From Nitrospirota bacterium (lineage in GTDB: Bacteria > Nitrospirota > Nitrospiria > JACQBZ01), in the NCBI GenBank assembly GCA_016201865.1, contig JACQCA010000093.1:1-46021 (forward strand): a stretch of 46,021 nucleotides of DNA, given 5' to 3'. The notes under the pieces were generated by a model. The model saw nothing but the letters and a program-made list of their open reading frames with translations. It did not search any database and was not told the origin of the DNA. The position numbers and the translations under genes are program-made. This document shows positions 23,594 to 32,401 of this stretch, one piece after another. The stretch's first letter is position 1, and every line of letters starts with the position of its first letter.

Positions 23594-24996
23594 GGCCTCC
23601 GCTCCCCTTCCGTGCTGATGGTTGAAGCCGCCGGCAATCCCATCGCCCGATGCAGTCGGGCCGTTGCGGCCTTGAAGTCGTAAACCGCATTGGTGTGATT
23701 CGCGCGCGCCGAGATGAGGAGGCTCTCGGCATCCAGGACCTCGGTGTTGGTCGTCACGCCGGCCTTGAACCGCTCTTCCGTAATCCGGTAATTTTCCTCG
23801 GCCTGCTCGATCGCGGCCCGGGCCACCGCGATCTTTTCCCGGGCCTCCGCCGCGCGGAGGTGTTGTTCACGAACCTCCAGCGCGATGCGGTCTTCCAGCG
23901 ACTGAAGGTCGTCCTCGCTCTGACGGAGTCGGACCCGTGTCCGCTCGACCTCCCGGCCGGTTTTTCCCCATTCCCAGAAGGTCCAACGGAGGATGCCCAG
24001 GACCTCCCAGTTCTCGGGAATCACGGCCGTGGTCTCTTTCGCGCGGGTATAATTGACGACGGCGCTCAATTTCGGATAGTAATCGCTCTCGGCCAGGTGT
24101 TGATGAACCTGCATCGTTTGAACCCGGGTCTGCCCGGCCGCCAGCTCCATCCGATGATCCCGAGCGGCCTTCACGGCCTCGTCATAGGACGGCAGTTGGG
24201 TCGCCTCGTCCCCCTTCGGATCGGCCGCCGTCATCGGCGCGGCGAGATCCCGACGCAAAAGGTTGTTCATGGCCATCTTGGCCAGTCCGGCATTGTTCCG
24301 CGCCGTGAGGAACCGCTGCTCGGCCTCGGCTAAATTCACCAGGGTCTTTAAGACCTCATTATAAGGAACGCTCCCCGCGTTGTACGAGGCCTTGACCACG
24401 CGGAGATGCTCCTTGAGGTCCGACACCTGCTGTCCGGCCACCTCCTCCAACCGTTCCGTCTTCAAGATATCCCAGTAGGCCAGTTCCACGCGAAGGAGAA
24501 GATCCTGAACCGCCTGTTGAAAACTGAAATCCGAAGATGTATATCCCAATTTCTCCGCCTCGTACGAATAATAAATCGCCCCGCCCGCGAACAACGGCTG
24601 CTCCAGCGTCAGTCGAAGGTTATAGTTGGCCAGCGCGCCGGTCGTCACATCCGCATCGGCGGGCGGAAGAGGCGGAGACGCATTAAAGGATCCCGCCGGA
24701 ATCCGGATCCGCTGCAGATCTCCCGCGCGGCTGTACCGCGCCTCGGCCGAAAGCTTCGGGAAGAAGTCGGCCCGCCGGCTTTCGGTAGACGCCCTCGCGC
24801 TCAACACCTCGGCCCGTGCCGATTTAAGTCCCAGGTTCCGCTCCAACGCCATCCGCTTCGCGTCGTCCAGGGAGATCGGTCGGGCCGTGTCCTGCGCCGA
24901 CGGCTGGGCCCGCAGCGCCGGCCCGGACAAAAACAAAAACGAAAAAATGATGAGGACCAATCCCGCCCATCCAAACCCCGTTACCTGATTGTTCAT
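23590..24996 (-). CDS. TolC-family outer-membrane efflux protein
   Basis: This 468-residue protein has a signal peptide (about 10-37), then two repeated outer-membrane efflux domains. PISLDDAKRMALERNLGLKS opens the first; the second ends near LDAESLLISARANHTNAVYD, the usual TolC helical-hairpin pattern. ATG 24996 is chosen because AAGGTGGTG lies upstream and it overlaps the preceding stop in ATGA (24993-24996); a longer open frame exists but lacks support. It sits between the MacA-like and YbhG-like adaptor genes, so one channel probably serves both ABC machines. Confidence 0.87.
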   Translation of the reverse strand: MNNQVTGFGWAGLVLIIFSFLFLSGPALRAQPSAQDTARPISLDDAKRMALERNLGLKSARAEVLSARASTESRRADFFPKLSAEARYSRAGDLQRIRIPAGSFNASPPLPPADADVTTGALANYNLRLTLEQPLFAGGAIYYSYEAEKLGYTSSDFSFQQAVQDLLLRVELAYWDILKTERLEEVAGQQVSDLKEHLRVVKASYNAGSVPYNEVLKTLVNLAEAEQRFLTARNNAGLAKMAMNNLLRRDLAAPMTAADPKGDEATQLPSYDEAVKAARDHRMELAAGQTRVQTMQVHQHLAESDYYPKLSAVVNYTRAKETTAVIPENWEVLGILRWTFWEWGKTGREVERTRVRLRQSEDDLQSLEDRIALEVREQHLRAAEAREKIAVARAAIEQAEENYRITEERFKAGVTTNTEVLDAESLLISARANHTNAVYDFKAATARLHRAMGLPAASTISTEGERRP

Positions 24997-26003
24997 GGCA
25001 TCACCACCTTTTCCCGCTCTTTGAGTCCTTGAAGGATCTCGACATCCCACCGGTCCTGCGCCCCCGGCGCCACACGGCGGACTTCCCATCGGTCGTTTTT
25101 CACCACCGCGACATAGTAACCCTCTGCATCCTGTCGGATCGCACGACGCGGGAGCTTCAAGACATGGTCGCGCCGGATCACCTCGATTTTCAGATCCACC
25201 GTCATCCCCAGTTTCAAATCGGCTTTGACCGCCTCGGGCAACTCGATTTTCGCTTCGAGGACCTTTGTGTCCGTGATCTTCGAAGGGTCCTCCAACTTGA
25301 TCGCCCGTTTGCCGACCCGCTCGCCGATCTCGATCACCTTTCCGGTGAAGACACGGCCGGGATAAGCGTCCGAGGTGATCGCCGCCGACTGCCCGAGAGC
25401 CAGCCGGCCGATGTCGTCTTCATCAATCTCGGCCCGAACCCGGACAACCGAAGCATCGGCGACGGTCAGGATGGGAACGCCGGCCTTGATCGATTCGCCG
25501 GCTTCCCGGTATTTCGTAATCACCTTGCCCGAAATCGGTGAGGCGATATGCATGTCGTTTAACAGGGCGTCGGCCATTTCAAGATGAGCCCGGGCCAGAT
25601 CCCGTTTCACGGCGGCCTCGTCGAACTCGGCCGTTGAAACCGCCTTGGACTCGAGGAGCCGTCGGCTGCGTGCATAGTTGAGTTCCGCGTCTTTTAATTC
25701 GGCCCGGGCCTGGGAGACGGCGGCCTTGGCATAGTCGTCGTCCAGCGTGATCACGACCTGACCCCGCTTGATCTTCTCGCCCTCCTCGGCCGCAATGGTT
25801 TGGATCCGACCGTCAACCTTGCCGGCCAGATCCACGGTCGTCTTGGCCTCGACCTTTCCGCGGGCCGCAATCCGGTCCAGGATGTCGCCGTAGACGACCG
25901 TCGCCGTTCGCCCCGCCTCGGCCGGGCCGCGGAGCGCCCGCACGCCGAGCACGATCAGCCCCGCCGCTAAAACAAACACCGCCAGTCCGATGACGCGCTT
26001 CAT
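24993..26003 (-). CDS. MacA-like membrane fusion protein
   Basis: This 336-residue protein starts with a signal-anchor (about 3-24). It carries the split lipoyl motif GRIQTIAAEEGEKIKRGQVV and SPISGKVITKYREAGESIKA on either side of a helical hairpin (about 85-150), and ends in a beta-barrel and membrane-proximal domain. This is the adaptor class that couples MacB-type ABC transporters to TolC. It overlaps the ATPase gene by four bases at 26000-26003 and the TolC gene by four bases. Confidence 0.87.
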   Translation of the reverse strand: MKRVIGLAVFVLAAGLIVLGVRALRGPAEAGRTATVVYGDILDRIAARGKVEAKTTVDLAGKVDGRIQTIAAEEGEKIKRGQVVITLDDDYAKAAVSQARAELKDAELNYARSRRLLESKAVSTAEFDEAAVKRDLARAHLEMADALLNDMHIASPISGKVITKYREAGESIKAGVPILTVADASVVRVRAEIDEDDIGRLALGQSAAITSDAYPGRVFTGKVIEIGERVGKRAIKLEDPSKITDTKVLEAKIELPEAVKADLKLGMTVDLKIEVIRRDHVLKLPRRAIRQDAEGYYVAVVKNDRWEVRRVAPGAQDRWDVEILQGLKEREKVVMP

Positions 26004-26674
26004 GATACCAGAACTCCATCTTCCAAATGATAGACGCGGTGGACAAGATCCATCATGCGCGTGTCGTGCGTGACCACCACGACGGATCGGCGTTCTTTCA
26101 CCACGAGATCGCGCAGCAGCTCGATGACGGCGTGGCCCGTTTTCGAATCGAGATTTCCGGTCGGTTCATCCGCCAGGATCAGCGGCGGACGGTTCACAAG
26201 CGCGCGCGCGATCGAAACGCGTTGCTTCTGGCCGCCGGAAAGATCGCGCGGGAGGAAATCCAAACGGTCGCCGAGCCCCACGGCCTCGAGCATTTCCCGC
26301 GCCCGCCGCCGCGCCGGGGAGCCTTTGATCCCCCGCAGGTCCAGGGCCACCTCGACATTCTCAAGCACCGTCAAGGCCGAAAACAAATTATAGCTCTGGA
26401 ACACGAACCCGATGGAGGCCAGTCGGACCCGTGAGAGGTCGTCCTCCTCCCATCGCACCGGACGGTCCTCGATGATCACCTCGCCGCGGGTCGGCCGGAG
26501 GATACAGCCGATCATCGAGAGCAGCGTCGTCTTCCCGGACCCGGACGGACCCATGATGGCCACACTCTCGCCGGCAAGAACCTTCAGCGACACGTCGCGA
26601 ACCGCCTCAACGGTTACCGGCCCTTCCTCATAGACTTTGCGAAGCCCTCGGGCCTCCAAAAGATTCTCGCTCAT
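26000..26674 (-). CDS. ABC transporter ATP-binding protein (MacB/LolD type)
   Basis: This 224-residue ATPase has Walker [10 protein letters not shown], signature [10 protein letters not shown] and Walker [13 protein letters not shown]. The E-P-T-G-N-L-D form is diagnostic of the MacB/LolD/FtsE subfamily, which works with FtsX-type permeases. ATG 26674 starts the typical [15 protein letters not shown] and overlaps the permease stop in ATGA (26671-26674). MacB itself fuses the two domains; here they are separate polypeptides. Confidence 0.88.
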   Translation of the reverse strand: MSENLLEARGLRKVYEEGPVTVEAVRDVSLKVLAGESVAIMGPSGSGKTTLLSMIGCILRPTRGEVIIEDRPVRWEEDDLSRVRLASIGFVFQSYNLFSALTVLENVEVALDLRGIKGSPARRRAREMLEAVGLGDRLDFLPRDLSGGQKQRVSIARALVNRPPLILADEPTGNLDSKTGHAVIELLRDLVVKERRSVVVVTHDTRMMDLVHRVYHLEDGVLVS

Positions 26675-27792
26675 GCCCGGAACACCATCACGGGATCCAG
26701 TGTCCTTACCTTCCGGATCGAAATGATCGAGGCCGAAAGGCACATCGCCAGCGTGACGATAAACACGATTCCCATCAGCGTCTGCGGAATAAGCATTGCG
26801 ATCCCCAGCGCATCGTAGCCCTTCTTGATCAGCAGCACGAGAACGAGCCCGACGCCGAAACCAATGACGGCATTTAAGGCGGCCTGCTCAAGAATAATCT
26901 TGTCGATCGTCCAGTTCGTCGCCCCGATCGCCTTGAGCGTCCCGAATTCGCGGATATGCTCGATGGTGGAGGAGTAGATCGTCTGGCTGACGACCACCAT
27001 CCCGACGACAAACCCGACGAAGGCCGTCATCAGGAATCCCATGCCCATGCCGGTCGCGACGGTCCAGTACCATCGGGTCTTGGCGGATAAACCGGCCCGG
27101 CTATAGACATCCACATCCTTGACGTGGTCTCGGATCCGTTGCGCGACCGTCTCGACCGCCTCCCCGGGAACCGTCCGGATCAGAACGAAAACCGGTTCGC
27201 GGAAATAGGGATTGAAGATCGCGGCCGTGTCGTAGGACGTGATCACATACGGCGCGGTCGTGATCGATTTTAAACCCCGGGTCAGTCCGACGATCTTGAC
27301 CCGGTGATCGTTGATCTCGCGGATGTCCCCCACCTTCAACCGGCCCAATCGTTTGACCGAGGATTCATCCACGATCACAAAATCGCCTCCCTCAACATCC
27401 GTCGGCCGGCCCGAGGTCATCCGCCACGGGAATCCCAGCTGCCCGCGTGGATCGTATCCGATAATCTCGACCTGTTCCGTTCCGCCGTTGGACAGCTTCA
27501 TCACGCCCCACGAATGGAGCAGGTTCTCGGTGTAGGCCACGCCCTTCACCCCTTTGATCTGATCCGCCTTGCGCTCGGAAATCGGCCAGGCAAAATTGAA
27601 GTTCTGGAGATTTTTAGATGTGACCCAGAGATCGGCCGGGATCGAATCCACAACGAAGGCGGCATCCTGCATGAACCCGAGATAGATCCCGACCGTGGTA
27701 AAGATCAGGACGACCGAGAAGGTGATCCCGATCACGGTGATCGTAAAACGGATCCGGTCATGAAAAAGGTTTTTTCGCGCGATCGAGGGCAT
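26671..27792 (-). CDS. FtsX-family ABC permease (DevC/MacB-like)
   Basis: This 373-residue protein has an N-terminal helix (about 16-37), a periplasmic MacB-core-like domain (about 45-240), and three C-terminal helices containing REFGTLKAIGATNWTIDKII, the FtsX-family coupling block. It ends near DPVMVFRA. This is a single FtsX unit, so a dimer forms the transporter. DevC-type permeases match in length. The gene lies between the TetR gene and its ATPase; the 44-base gap upstream contains a 28-base palindrome. Confidence 0.86.
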   Translation of the reverse strand: MPSIARKNLFHDRIRFTITVIGITFSVVLIFTTVGIYLGFMQDAAFVVDSIPADLWVTSKNLQNFNFAWPISERKADQIKGVKGVAYTENLLHSWGVMKLSNGGTEQVEIIGYDPRGQLGFPWRMTSGRPTDVEGGDFVIVDESSVKRLGRLKVGDIREINDHRVKIVGLTRGLKSITTAPYVITSYDTAAIFNPYFREPVFVLIRTVPGEAVETVAQRIRDHVKDVDVYSRAGLSAKTRWYWTVATGMGMGFLMTAFVGFVVGMVVVSQTIYSSTIEHIREFGTLKAIGATNWTIDKIILEQAALNAVIGFGVGLVLVLLIKKGYDALGIAMLIPQTLMGIVFIVTLAMCLSASIISIRKVRTLDPVMVFRA

Positions 27793-27812
27793 ATTTGTTG
27801 TCCATCGGTTCT

Positions 27813-27840
27813 GTAGGGGCGGTTCGCGAACCGCCCCTAC
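27813..27840. repeat. Perfect 28-bp REP-like palindrome
   Basis: The arm GTAGGGGCGGTTCG is followed at once by its exact reverse complement. The outer GTAGGGGC/GCCCCTAC is shared with the 38669 and partly the 34985 and 45006 elements; the inner GGTTCGCGAACC is unique. It overlaps the TetR stop codon (TAG, 27839-27837), which the element itself supplies. Confidence 0.8.
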
Positions 27841-28463
27841 CGGTTTGGCGGTTTTACAAAAAACCCCGTTCCAAACAGTTTCGTCAACGTCTCTTTCGCC
27901 TCTTCCAACGTATAGGGCTTTTCTTTACCAAAAAGTTCCGGATGGGTCCGACGCAAAAGCCAGCCGAGAAGGATACTCTCCACCGCACCGAACAGAAAGC
28001 CGCGGGCGATCCGGGTATTGATATCTTTCCGGATGACCCCCTGCACGATTCCCTCTTTTAGAATTTCCTCGAGGAGATCCAGAAACTCAAGGATCACGGC
28101 CATCGGCTGGCTGGAGAAACATTTTCCGCTCTGCCGAAGCTCCACTAGAAAAACTTCAGCCAACTGGGGGTCGGACTCGAACAGGTCGATCACGGTCGTC
28201 AGCACCAGGGTCATTTTCTGAATCGGATCGTGAATAGGTTGGAGAACCGCCCGCAAGGCCCGAATCATGTCGCGCCAGGTCTGCTCAAAAATGGTGAGGA
28301 TCAGATCGTCTTTGCTCTTGAAGTAGTTGTAGATCGTGCCCTCGGCCACACGGGCCTCGCGCGCGATTACGGCCGTCCGCGCGCGGGAAAAGCCGCGGCG
28401 GGCGAAGACCTTGATGGCGGCCTTTAGGATGAGGTTCTTTTTATCAACGACGGGCCGAGGCAT
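27837..28463 (-). CDS. TetR-family transcriptional regulator
   Basis: This 208-residue regulator has an N-terminal HTH with FARRGFSRARTAVIAREARV and AEGTIYNYFKSKDDL, followed by a helical ligand-binding domain. ATG 28463 gives MPRPVVDKK; a TTG at 28490 would lie within a few bases of the transcription start, so it is unlikely. A 20-base palindrome (28479-28498) overlaps the -10 region, consistent with autorepression and control of the whole exporter block. In E. coli, the TetR-type CecR (YbiH) controls ybhGFSR; the present regulator is an analogue by context only. Confidence 0.87.
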   Translation of the reverse strand: MPRPVVDKKNLILKAAIKVFARRGFSRARTAVIAREARVAEGTIYNYFKSKDDLILTIFEQTWRDMIRALRAVLQPIHDPIQKMTLVLTTVIDLFESDPQLAEVFLVELRQSGKCFSSQPMAVILEFLDLLEEILKEGIVQGVIRKDINTRIARGFLFGAVESILLGWLLRRTHPELFGKEKPYTLEEAKETLTKLFGTGFFVKPPNR

Positions 28464-28478
28464 GACGGTCAATCCAAC

Positions 28479-28498
28479 ATGAGTGAGCAATCACTCAT
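28479..28498. promoter_or_regulatory. Predicted TetR operator
   Basis: ATGAGTGA-GCAA-TCACTCAT is a perfect 8-bp inverted repeat with a 4-base centre, typical in size and position for a TetR-family operator. It overlaps the -10 region and start of the exporter transcript, so binding would block RNA polymerase. Confidence 0.75.
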
Positions 28499-28499
28499 T

Positions 28500-28529
28500 A
28501 TAGTATCTTTTTAAATCCGGTTCTGTCAA
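28500..28529 (-). promoter_or_regulatory. Predicted promoter of the tetR-exporter block
   Basis: On the minus strand, a perfect TTGACA (28529-28524) and TACTAT (28505-28500) are 18 bases apart. An overlapping TATAAT (28502-28497) would give a 21-base spacer. The operator lies immediately downstream. Confidence 0.65.
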
Positions 28530-28570
28530 GATGGATCCGCGTCCCGCTAAAAAATTTTTCCTTTCACCCA

Positions 28571-28600
28571 TTGACGTCGGCCGTTTAAGACTGGTAGAGT
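28571..28600 (+). promoter_or_regulatory. Predicted promoter of pntA1-pntA2-pntB
   Basis: TTGACG (28571-28576) and TAGAGT (28595-28600) are 18 bases apart. The start codon at 28645 follows a 38-base leader with GAGGA. It is divergent from the TetR promoter. Confidence 0.5.
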
Positions 28601-28644
28601 ATGCGGACGCCAAACGCGTTCGACACCAACCGCGAGGACTTTTT

Positions 28645-29829
28645 ATGATCATTGGAGTTCCCAAAGAAACGTTTCCGGGCGAACGGCGCGTTGCGCTGAT
28701 CCCGGCCAGCATCCCTTCGCTCACCAAGGCGAAATTGGATGTTTTAATCGAAACGGGTGCCGGAACAGCCGCCGGTTTTCCGGACGCCGCCTACCAGGAA
28801 AAGGGCGCGAAGATCGCGGCCCGACGCGCCGAGGTTTTCGGTTCGGCCGATGTCATTCTTCAGGTGCGCGCCTATGGGGCCAACCCGGAGGCCGGCCACG
28901 CCGATCTGGATCTGATGCGACGCGACCAGATCGTGATCGGTTTCCTCGAGCCGCTCTCGGCGCCGAAGGCGGCGCGTGAAATGGCCGAACGGGGCGTGGT
29001 CGCGCTGTCCATGGAACTCATGCCGCGGATCACCCGTGCCCAAAGCATGGACGCGCTTTCCTCGATGGCCACGGTGGCCGGCTACAAGGCCGTGCTGCTC
29101 GCGGCCGAGGCGCTTCCACGGATGTTTCCGATGCTGATGACGGCGGCCGGCACGGTCGCCCCGGCCCGTGTCTTCGTCATCGGCGCGGGCGTGGCCGGGC
29201 TGCAGGCGATTGCGACGGCGAAGCGGTTGGGGGCGGTCGTCCAGGCTTATGACGTCCGTCCCGCGGTCAAGGAGCAGGTGAAGAGCGTGGGGGCGAAGTT
29301 CGTGGAGCTGCCGTTAGAGGCGGCCGGCACCGAGGGAACCGGCGGCTATGCGAAGGCCATGGACGAGGCGTTTTACCAGCGGCAGCGCGAGATGATGGCC
29401 CGCGTCGTGGCCGAAAGCGACGTGGTGATCTCGACGGCCGCGATCCCGGGCAAAAGGGCGCCGGTCCTGATCACGTCCAAAATGGTCGAGGGCATGGCGC
29501 CGGGCTCGGTCATCCTGGACCTCGCCGCCGAGAGCGGCGGAAACTGCGAGTTGACGAAGCCGGGCCAGACCGTCACGGCCCACGGCGTGACCCTGATCGG
29601 GGCCGTCAACCTCGCCTCGACCGTTCCCTACCACGCCAGCCAGATGTACGCCAAGAACATCGCCACATTCCTCCTCAGCATAATCAAGGAAGGCCGGCTT
29701 GGGTTCAACCCGGAGGACGAGATCATACGCGAAACGATGGTAACCCGCGGGGGAGATGTGGTTCATCCGCAGATCCGCGAACTCCTCGGCCTCGCGAAAA
29801 CCGAATCCACTGAAAAGCAGAAAGGATAA
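28645..29829 (+). CDS. pntA1: NAD(P) transhydrogenase subunit alpha 1
   Basis: This 394-residue soluble NAD(H)-binding subunit starts MIIGVPKETFPGERRVALIP, close to alanine-dehydrogenase/PntA domain I. The nucleotide motif is VFVIGAGVAGLQAIATAKRL, with VQAYDVRPAVKEQVKSVGAK following. It transfers hydride between NADH and NADP+ with the proton-translocating membrane subunits. ATG 28645 has GAGGA about 9 bases upstream. An 8-base gap separates it from the alpha-2 gene. The split into three polypeptides is known from many bacteria and is not unusual. Confidence 0.9.
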   Translation: MIIGVPKETFPGERRVALIPASIPSLTKAKLDVLIETGAGTAAGFPDAAYQEKGAKIAARRAEVFGSADVILQVRAYGANPEAGHADLDLMRRDQIVIGFLEPLSAPKAAREMAERGVVALSMELMPRITRAQSMDALSSMATVAGYKAVLLAAEALPRMFPMLMTAAGTVAPARVFVIGAGVAGLQAIATAKRLGAVVQAYDVRPAVKEQVKSVGAKFVELPLEAAGTEGTGGYAKAMDEAFYQRQREMMARVVAESDVVISTAAIPGKRAPVLITSKMVEGMAPGSVILDLAAESGGNCELTKPGQTVTAHGVTLIGAVNLASTVPYHASQMYAKNIATFLLSIIKEGRLGFNPEDEIIRETMVTRGGDVVHPQIRELLGLAKTESTEKQKG

Positions 29830-29836
29830 ATGCCGG

Positions 29837-30115
29837 ATGGACCTCTTCATTTCATCGTTGACGATTTTTGTGCTTGCGATCTTCGTGGGGTTTGAGGTGA
29901 TCAATAAAGTGCCTCCGCTGCTTCATACGCCGCTGATGTCCGGATCGAACGCGATCTCGGGCATTACGGTCGTCGGGGCGATGATTTCAGTGGCAACCCC
30001 TAACACGTTTACGACGATCCTGGGTTTCATCGCGGTCGTCTTGGCCATGATCAACGTGGTCGGCGGATTCGTCGTGACCCACCGAATGCTCGGCATGTTC
30101 AAGCGAAAGGAGTAA
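29837..30115 (+). CDS. pntA2: NAD(P) transhydrogenase subunit alpha 2
   Basis: This 92-residue protein has three membrane helices. It begins MDLFISSLTIFVLAIFVGFE, continues with TPLMSGSNAISGITVVGAMI and closes with a helix ending VVTHRMLGMFKRKE. These are the conserved parts of the small transhydrogenase membrane subunit, including the SGSNAISG loop near the proton path. It lies between pntA1 and pntB, with a 3-base gap to the latter. Confidence 0.9.
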   Translation: MDLFISSLTIFVLAIFVGFEVINKVPPLLHTPLMSGSNAISGITVVGAMISVATPNTFTTILGFIAVVLAMINVVGGFVVTHRMLGMFKRKE

Positions 30116-30118
30116 CCC

Positions 30119-31513
30119 TTGCAAAACGCCCTGATCAATATTTCATACCTGATCGCTTCTATCCTGTTCATCCTCGGGCTGATCGAGTTGGCGCATCCAC
30201 GAACGGCCGTTCGAGGGAATTTCCTCGGCGCGATCGGGATGCTGATCGCCATTGTCGCCACCCTCCTGGACCGGGGCATCATCGCGGCCGGAGTAAACGG
30301 CTATCTCATCATCTTCGCCGGACTGCTCGTCGGCTCGATCATCGGCATGCTGCTCGCGTTGAAGGTCCGGATGACGGCGATGCCGCAGATGGTCGCGCTG
30401 CTGAACGGCTTCGGCGGCGGCGCCTCGATTTTGGTGGCCGGCGCGGCACTGATCGACGCGAAGGATCCCAACCTCCAGCTCACGGTGGCGACGGTCGCCT
30501 CCGGAATCATCGGCGCGGTCACGTTCTGGGGCAGCCTCGTGGCCTTTGCCAAGCTGCAAGATTTGATCTCGGATCGGTTCGGCCGTTTCTCCGGTCAGCA
30601 ATTCTTGAATGCCGCGCTGCTACTGATCTCACTTCTGCTCGGCGTCTGGATCGTCGCGGACCCGACCGCCACGCACGCTTATTGGCTTCTGGTCGTTGCG
30701 GCCTCGGTGCTGGGGATTTACGTGGTGACACCGATCGGCGGCGCCGACATGCCGGTCGCGATCGCGCTGTTGAACTCTTATTCCGGTCTGGCCGGCGCGG
30801 CGACCGGTTTCGTTCTGAACAACAACGGACTGATCATCACCGGCTCGCTGGTCGGCGCCTCCGGAATCATCCTCTCGCAGATCATGTGCAAGGCGATGAA
30901 CCGGTCGCTGGCCAACGTCTTGTTCGGCGGGATGGGCGCGATGCCGGCCGCCGGCCCGACGGCCGACCAGGTCTACGGGGGCAAGGTCAAGTCCGCGACG
31001 GCCGAGGATGTCGCCATGGTCCTCGATGCCGCGCGGCGCGTCGTGATCGTTCCGGGATACGGCATGGCCGTCTCCCAGGCCCAGCATGCCGTTCGCGACC
31101 TGGCGAGCCTTCTCGAGGAGCGCGGCGTGGAGGTCGAGTTCGCCATCCACCCGGTGGCCGGACGGATGCCCGGTCACATGAATGTACTGCTGGCCGAGGC
31201 CGACATTCCTTACGACAAGCTCAAGGAAATGGACGAGATCAATTCCACCTTTGAGCAGACCGACGTCGCGATCGTGATCGGCGCGAACGATGTCGTAAAT
31301 CCCGTCGCGCGAACCGATCCGAAGAGCCCCATCGCCGGCATGCCGATCTTAAACGTGGACAAGGCCAAGACGGTCATCGTGGTCAAACGCAGCTTGAGTC
31401 CGGGTTTCGCCGGGATTCCCAACCCGCTCTTCGCGGCCGAGAACACCCTGATGTTCTTCCACGACGGCAAGAAGGCCGTTCTGGAGCTGATCGGCGCGCT
31501 GAAGGCGGCGTGA
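30119..31513 (+). CDS. pntB: NAD(P) transhydrogenase subunit beta
   Basis: This 464-residue protein has about nine membrane helices (to about residue 265), then the NADP(H)-binding domain with VIVPGYGMAVSQAQHAVRDL, HPVAGRMPGHMNVLLAEADI and VIGANDVVNPVAR. These are family-typical. The start is TTG 30119, because AAAGGAG lies 7 bases upstream and family members begin with this residue (QNALINISYLIASILF). It forms the proton channel and domain III of the transhydrogenase. Confidence 0.9.
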   Translation: MQNALINISYLIASILFILGLIELAHPRTAVRGNFLGAIGMLIAIVATLLDRGIIAAGVNGYLIIFAGLLVGSIIGMLLALKVRMTAMPQMVALLNGFGGGASILVAGAALIDAKDPNLQLTVATVASGIIGAVTFWGSLVAFAKLQDLISDRFGRFSGQQFLNAALLLISLLLGVWIVADPTATHAYWLLVVAASVLGIYVVTPIGGADMPVAIALLNSYSGLAGAATGFVLNNNGLIITGSLVGASGIILSQIMCKAMNRSLANVLFGGMGAMPAAGPTADQVYGGKVKSATAEDVAMVLDAARRVVIVPGYGMAVSQAQHAVRDLASLLEERGVEVEFAIHPVAGRMPGHMNVLLAEADIPYDKLKEMDEINSTFEQTDVAIVIGANDVVNPVARTDPKSPIAGMPILNVDKAKTVIVVKRSLSPGFAGIPNPLFAAENTLMFFHDGKKAVLELIGALKAA

Positions 31514-31516
31514 TGG

Positions 31517-32095
31517 ATGTCCCAAACGATTCCACCCGAACTGCTTGAAGAAGCCTACCGTCAGGGCATCTTTCCGATGGCGGACGAGGACGGGCGGATT
31601 CATTGGTACTCGCCCGACCTCCGCACGATCATCGAGCTGGAACGATTTCACATCCCTCGGCGATTGAGCCGGACGATTAACCAGCAAAAGTTTGAAATCG
31701 CGATTAATCGCGATTTCGAGGGCGTCGTGAGGGGCTGCGCGAATCGAGAGGAGACATGGATCGGCGAGGAAATCGTGTCGGCCTACACGGCGATGCACCG
31801 GTTAGGCAAAACCCATTCGGTCGAGGCCTACTACGATGGGAAACTGGCCGGAGGGATTTACGGCGTGAGCCTGGGCGGGGCGTTCATGGGGGAGTCCATG
31901 TTCACGATCGTGAGGGACGCCTCGAAGGTCTGCCTGGCTTTTCTCGTCGGTCGGCTCAAGGAGCGGGGTTACACGTTATTCGACGTCCAGTTTACGACGC
32001 CGCACCTCAAACGTTTCGGCGCGAGCGAGATCTCGCGCGGTGAATACCTGCGACGTCTTCAAAAAACGCTGAAGCTCACCTGCCGGTTTGATTAA
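31517..32095 (+). CDS. aat: Leucyl/phenylalanyl-tRNA--protein transferase
   Basis: This 192-residue enzyme has YRQGIFPMADEDGRIHWYSP near the start, then WIGEEIVSAYTAMHRLGKTH, GKLAGGIYGVSLGGAFMGES, MFTIVRDASKVCL and LFDVQFTTPHLKRFGASEI. These blocks define Aat, which adds Leu or Phe to the N-terminus of proteins with basic first residues, marking them for ClpAP/ClpS degradation. It starts 3 bases after the pntB stop. Its end overlaps the convergent ihf gene by four bases. Confidence 0.9.
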   Translation: MSQTIPPELLEEAYRQGIFPMADEDGRIHWYSPDLRTIIELERFHIPRRLSRTINQQKFEIAINRDFEGVVRGCANREETWIGEEIVSAYTAMHRLGKTHSVEAYYDGKLAGGIYGVSLGGAFMGESMFTIVRDASKVCLAFLVGRLKERGYTLFDVQFTTPHLKRFGASEISRGEYLRRLQKTLKLTCRFD

Positions 32096-32370
32096 CCGTT
32101 CACGATCTCTTTCAATTCTTTTCCGGCCTTGAAAAACGGCACGCGCTTGGCCGGGACATGGACCTGAGAGCCGGTCTTGGGGTTCCGTCCCTCACGCATC
32201 CGACGGTTGCGGAGCTTGAAGCTCCCGAAGCCGCGGATCTCGATCTTTCCTCCATCGGCCAGCGACTGCCGGATGGTGTTGAAGATCGTGTTGACGATCA
32301 TCTCGGTTTGACGCTTGGTCAGGTGGGTCACCTTCTGGGACATCGCTTCGATCAATTGGGCTTTGGTCAT
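32092..32370 (-). CDS. ihfB: Integration host factor / HU-family DNA-binding protein
   Basis: This 92-residue protein begins MTKAQLIEAMSQKVTHLTKR and has the beta-arm with IEIRGFGSFKLRNRRMREGR followed by NPKTGSQVHVPAKRVPFFKA. These are the HU/IHF family motifs; the arm Pro (VPAKR) that intercalates DNA is present. Position next to sppA and rpsA is typical of ihfB (himD), so the beta-subunit name is given by context; HU cannot be excluded. GGGGGG before the ATG may serve as the ribosome site. Confidence 0.85.
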   Translation of the reverse strand: MTKAQLIEAMSQKVTHLTKRQTEMIVNTIFNTIRQSLADGGKIEIRGFGSFKLRNRRMREGRNPKTGSQVHVPAKRVPFFKAGKELKEIVNG

Positions 32371-32401
32371 AGCTCCCCCCTTTAATGAATACGGTACGCG
32401 C

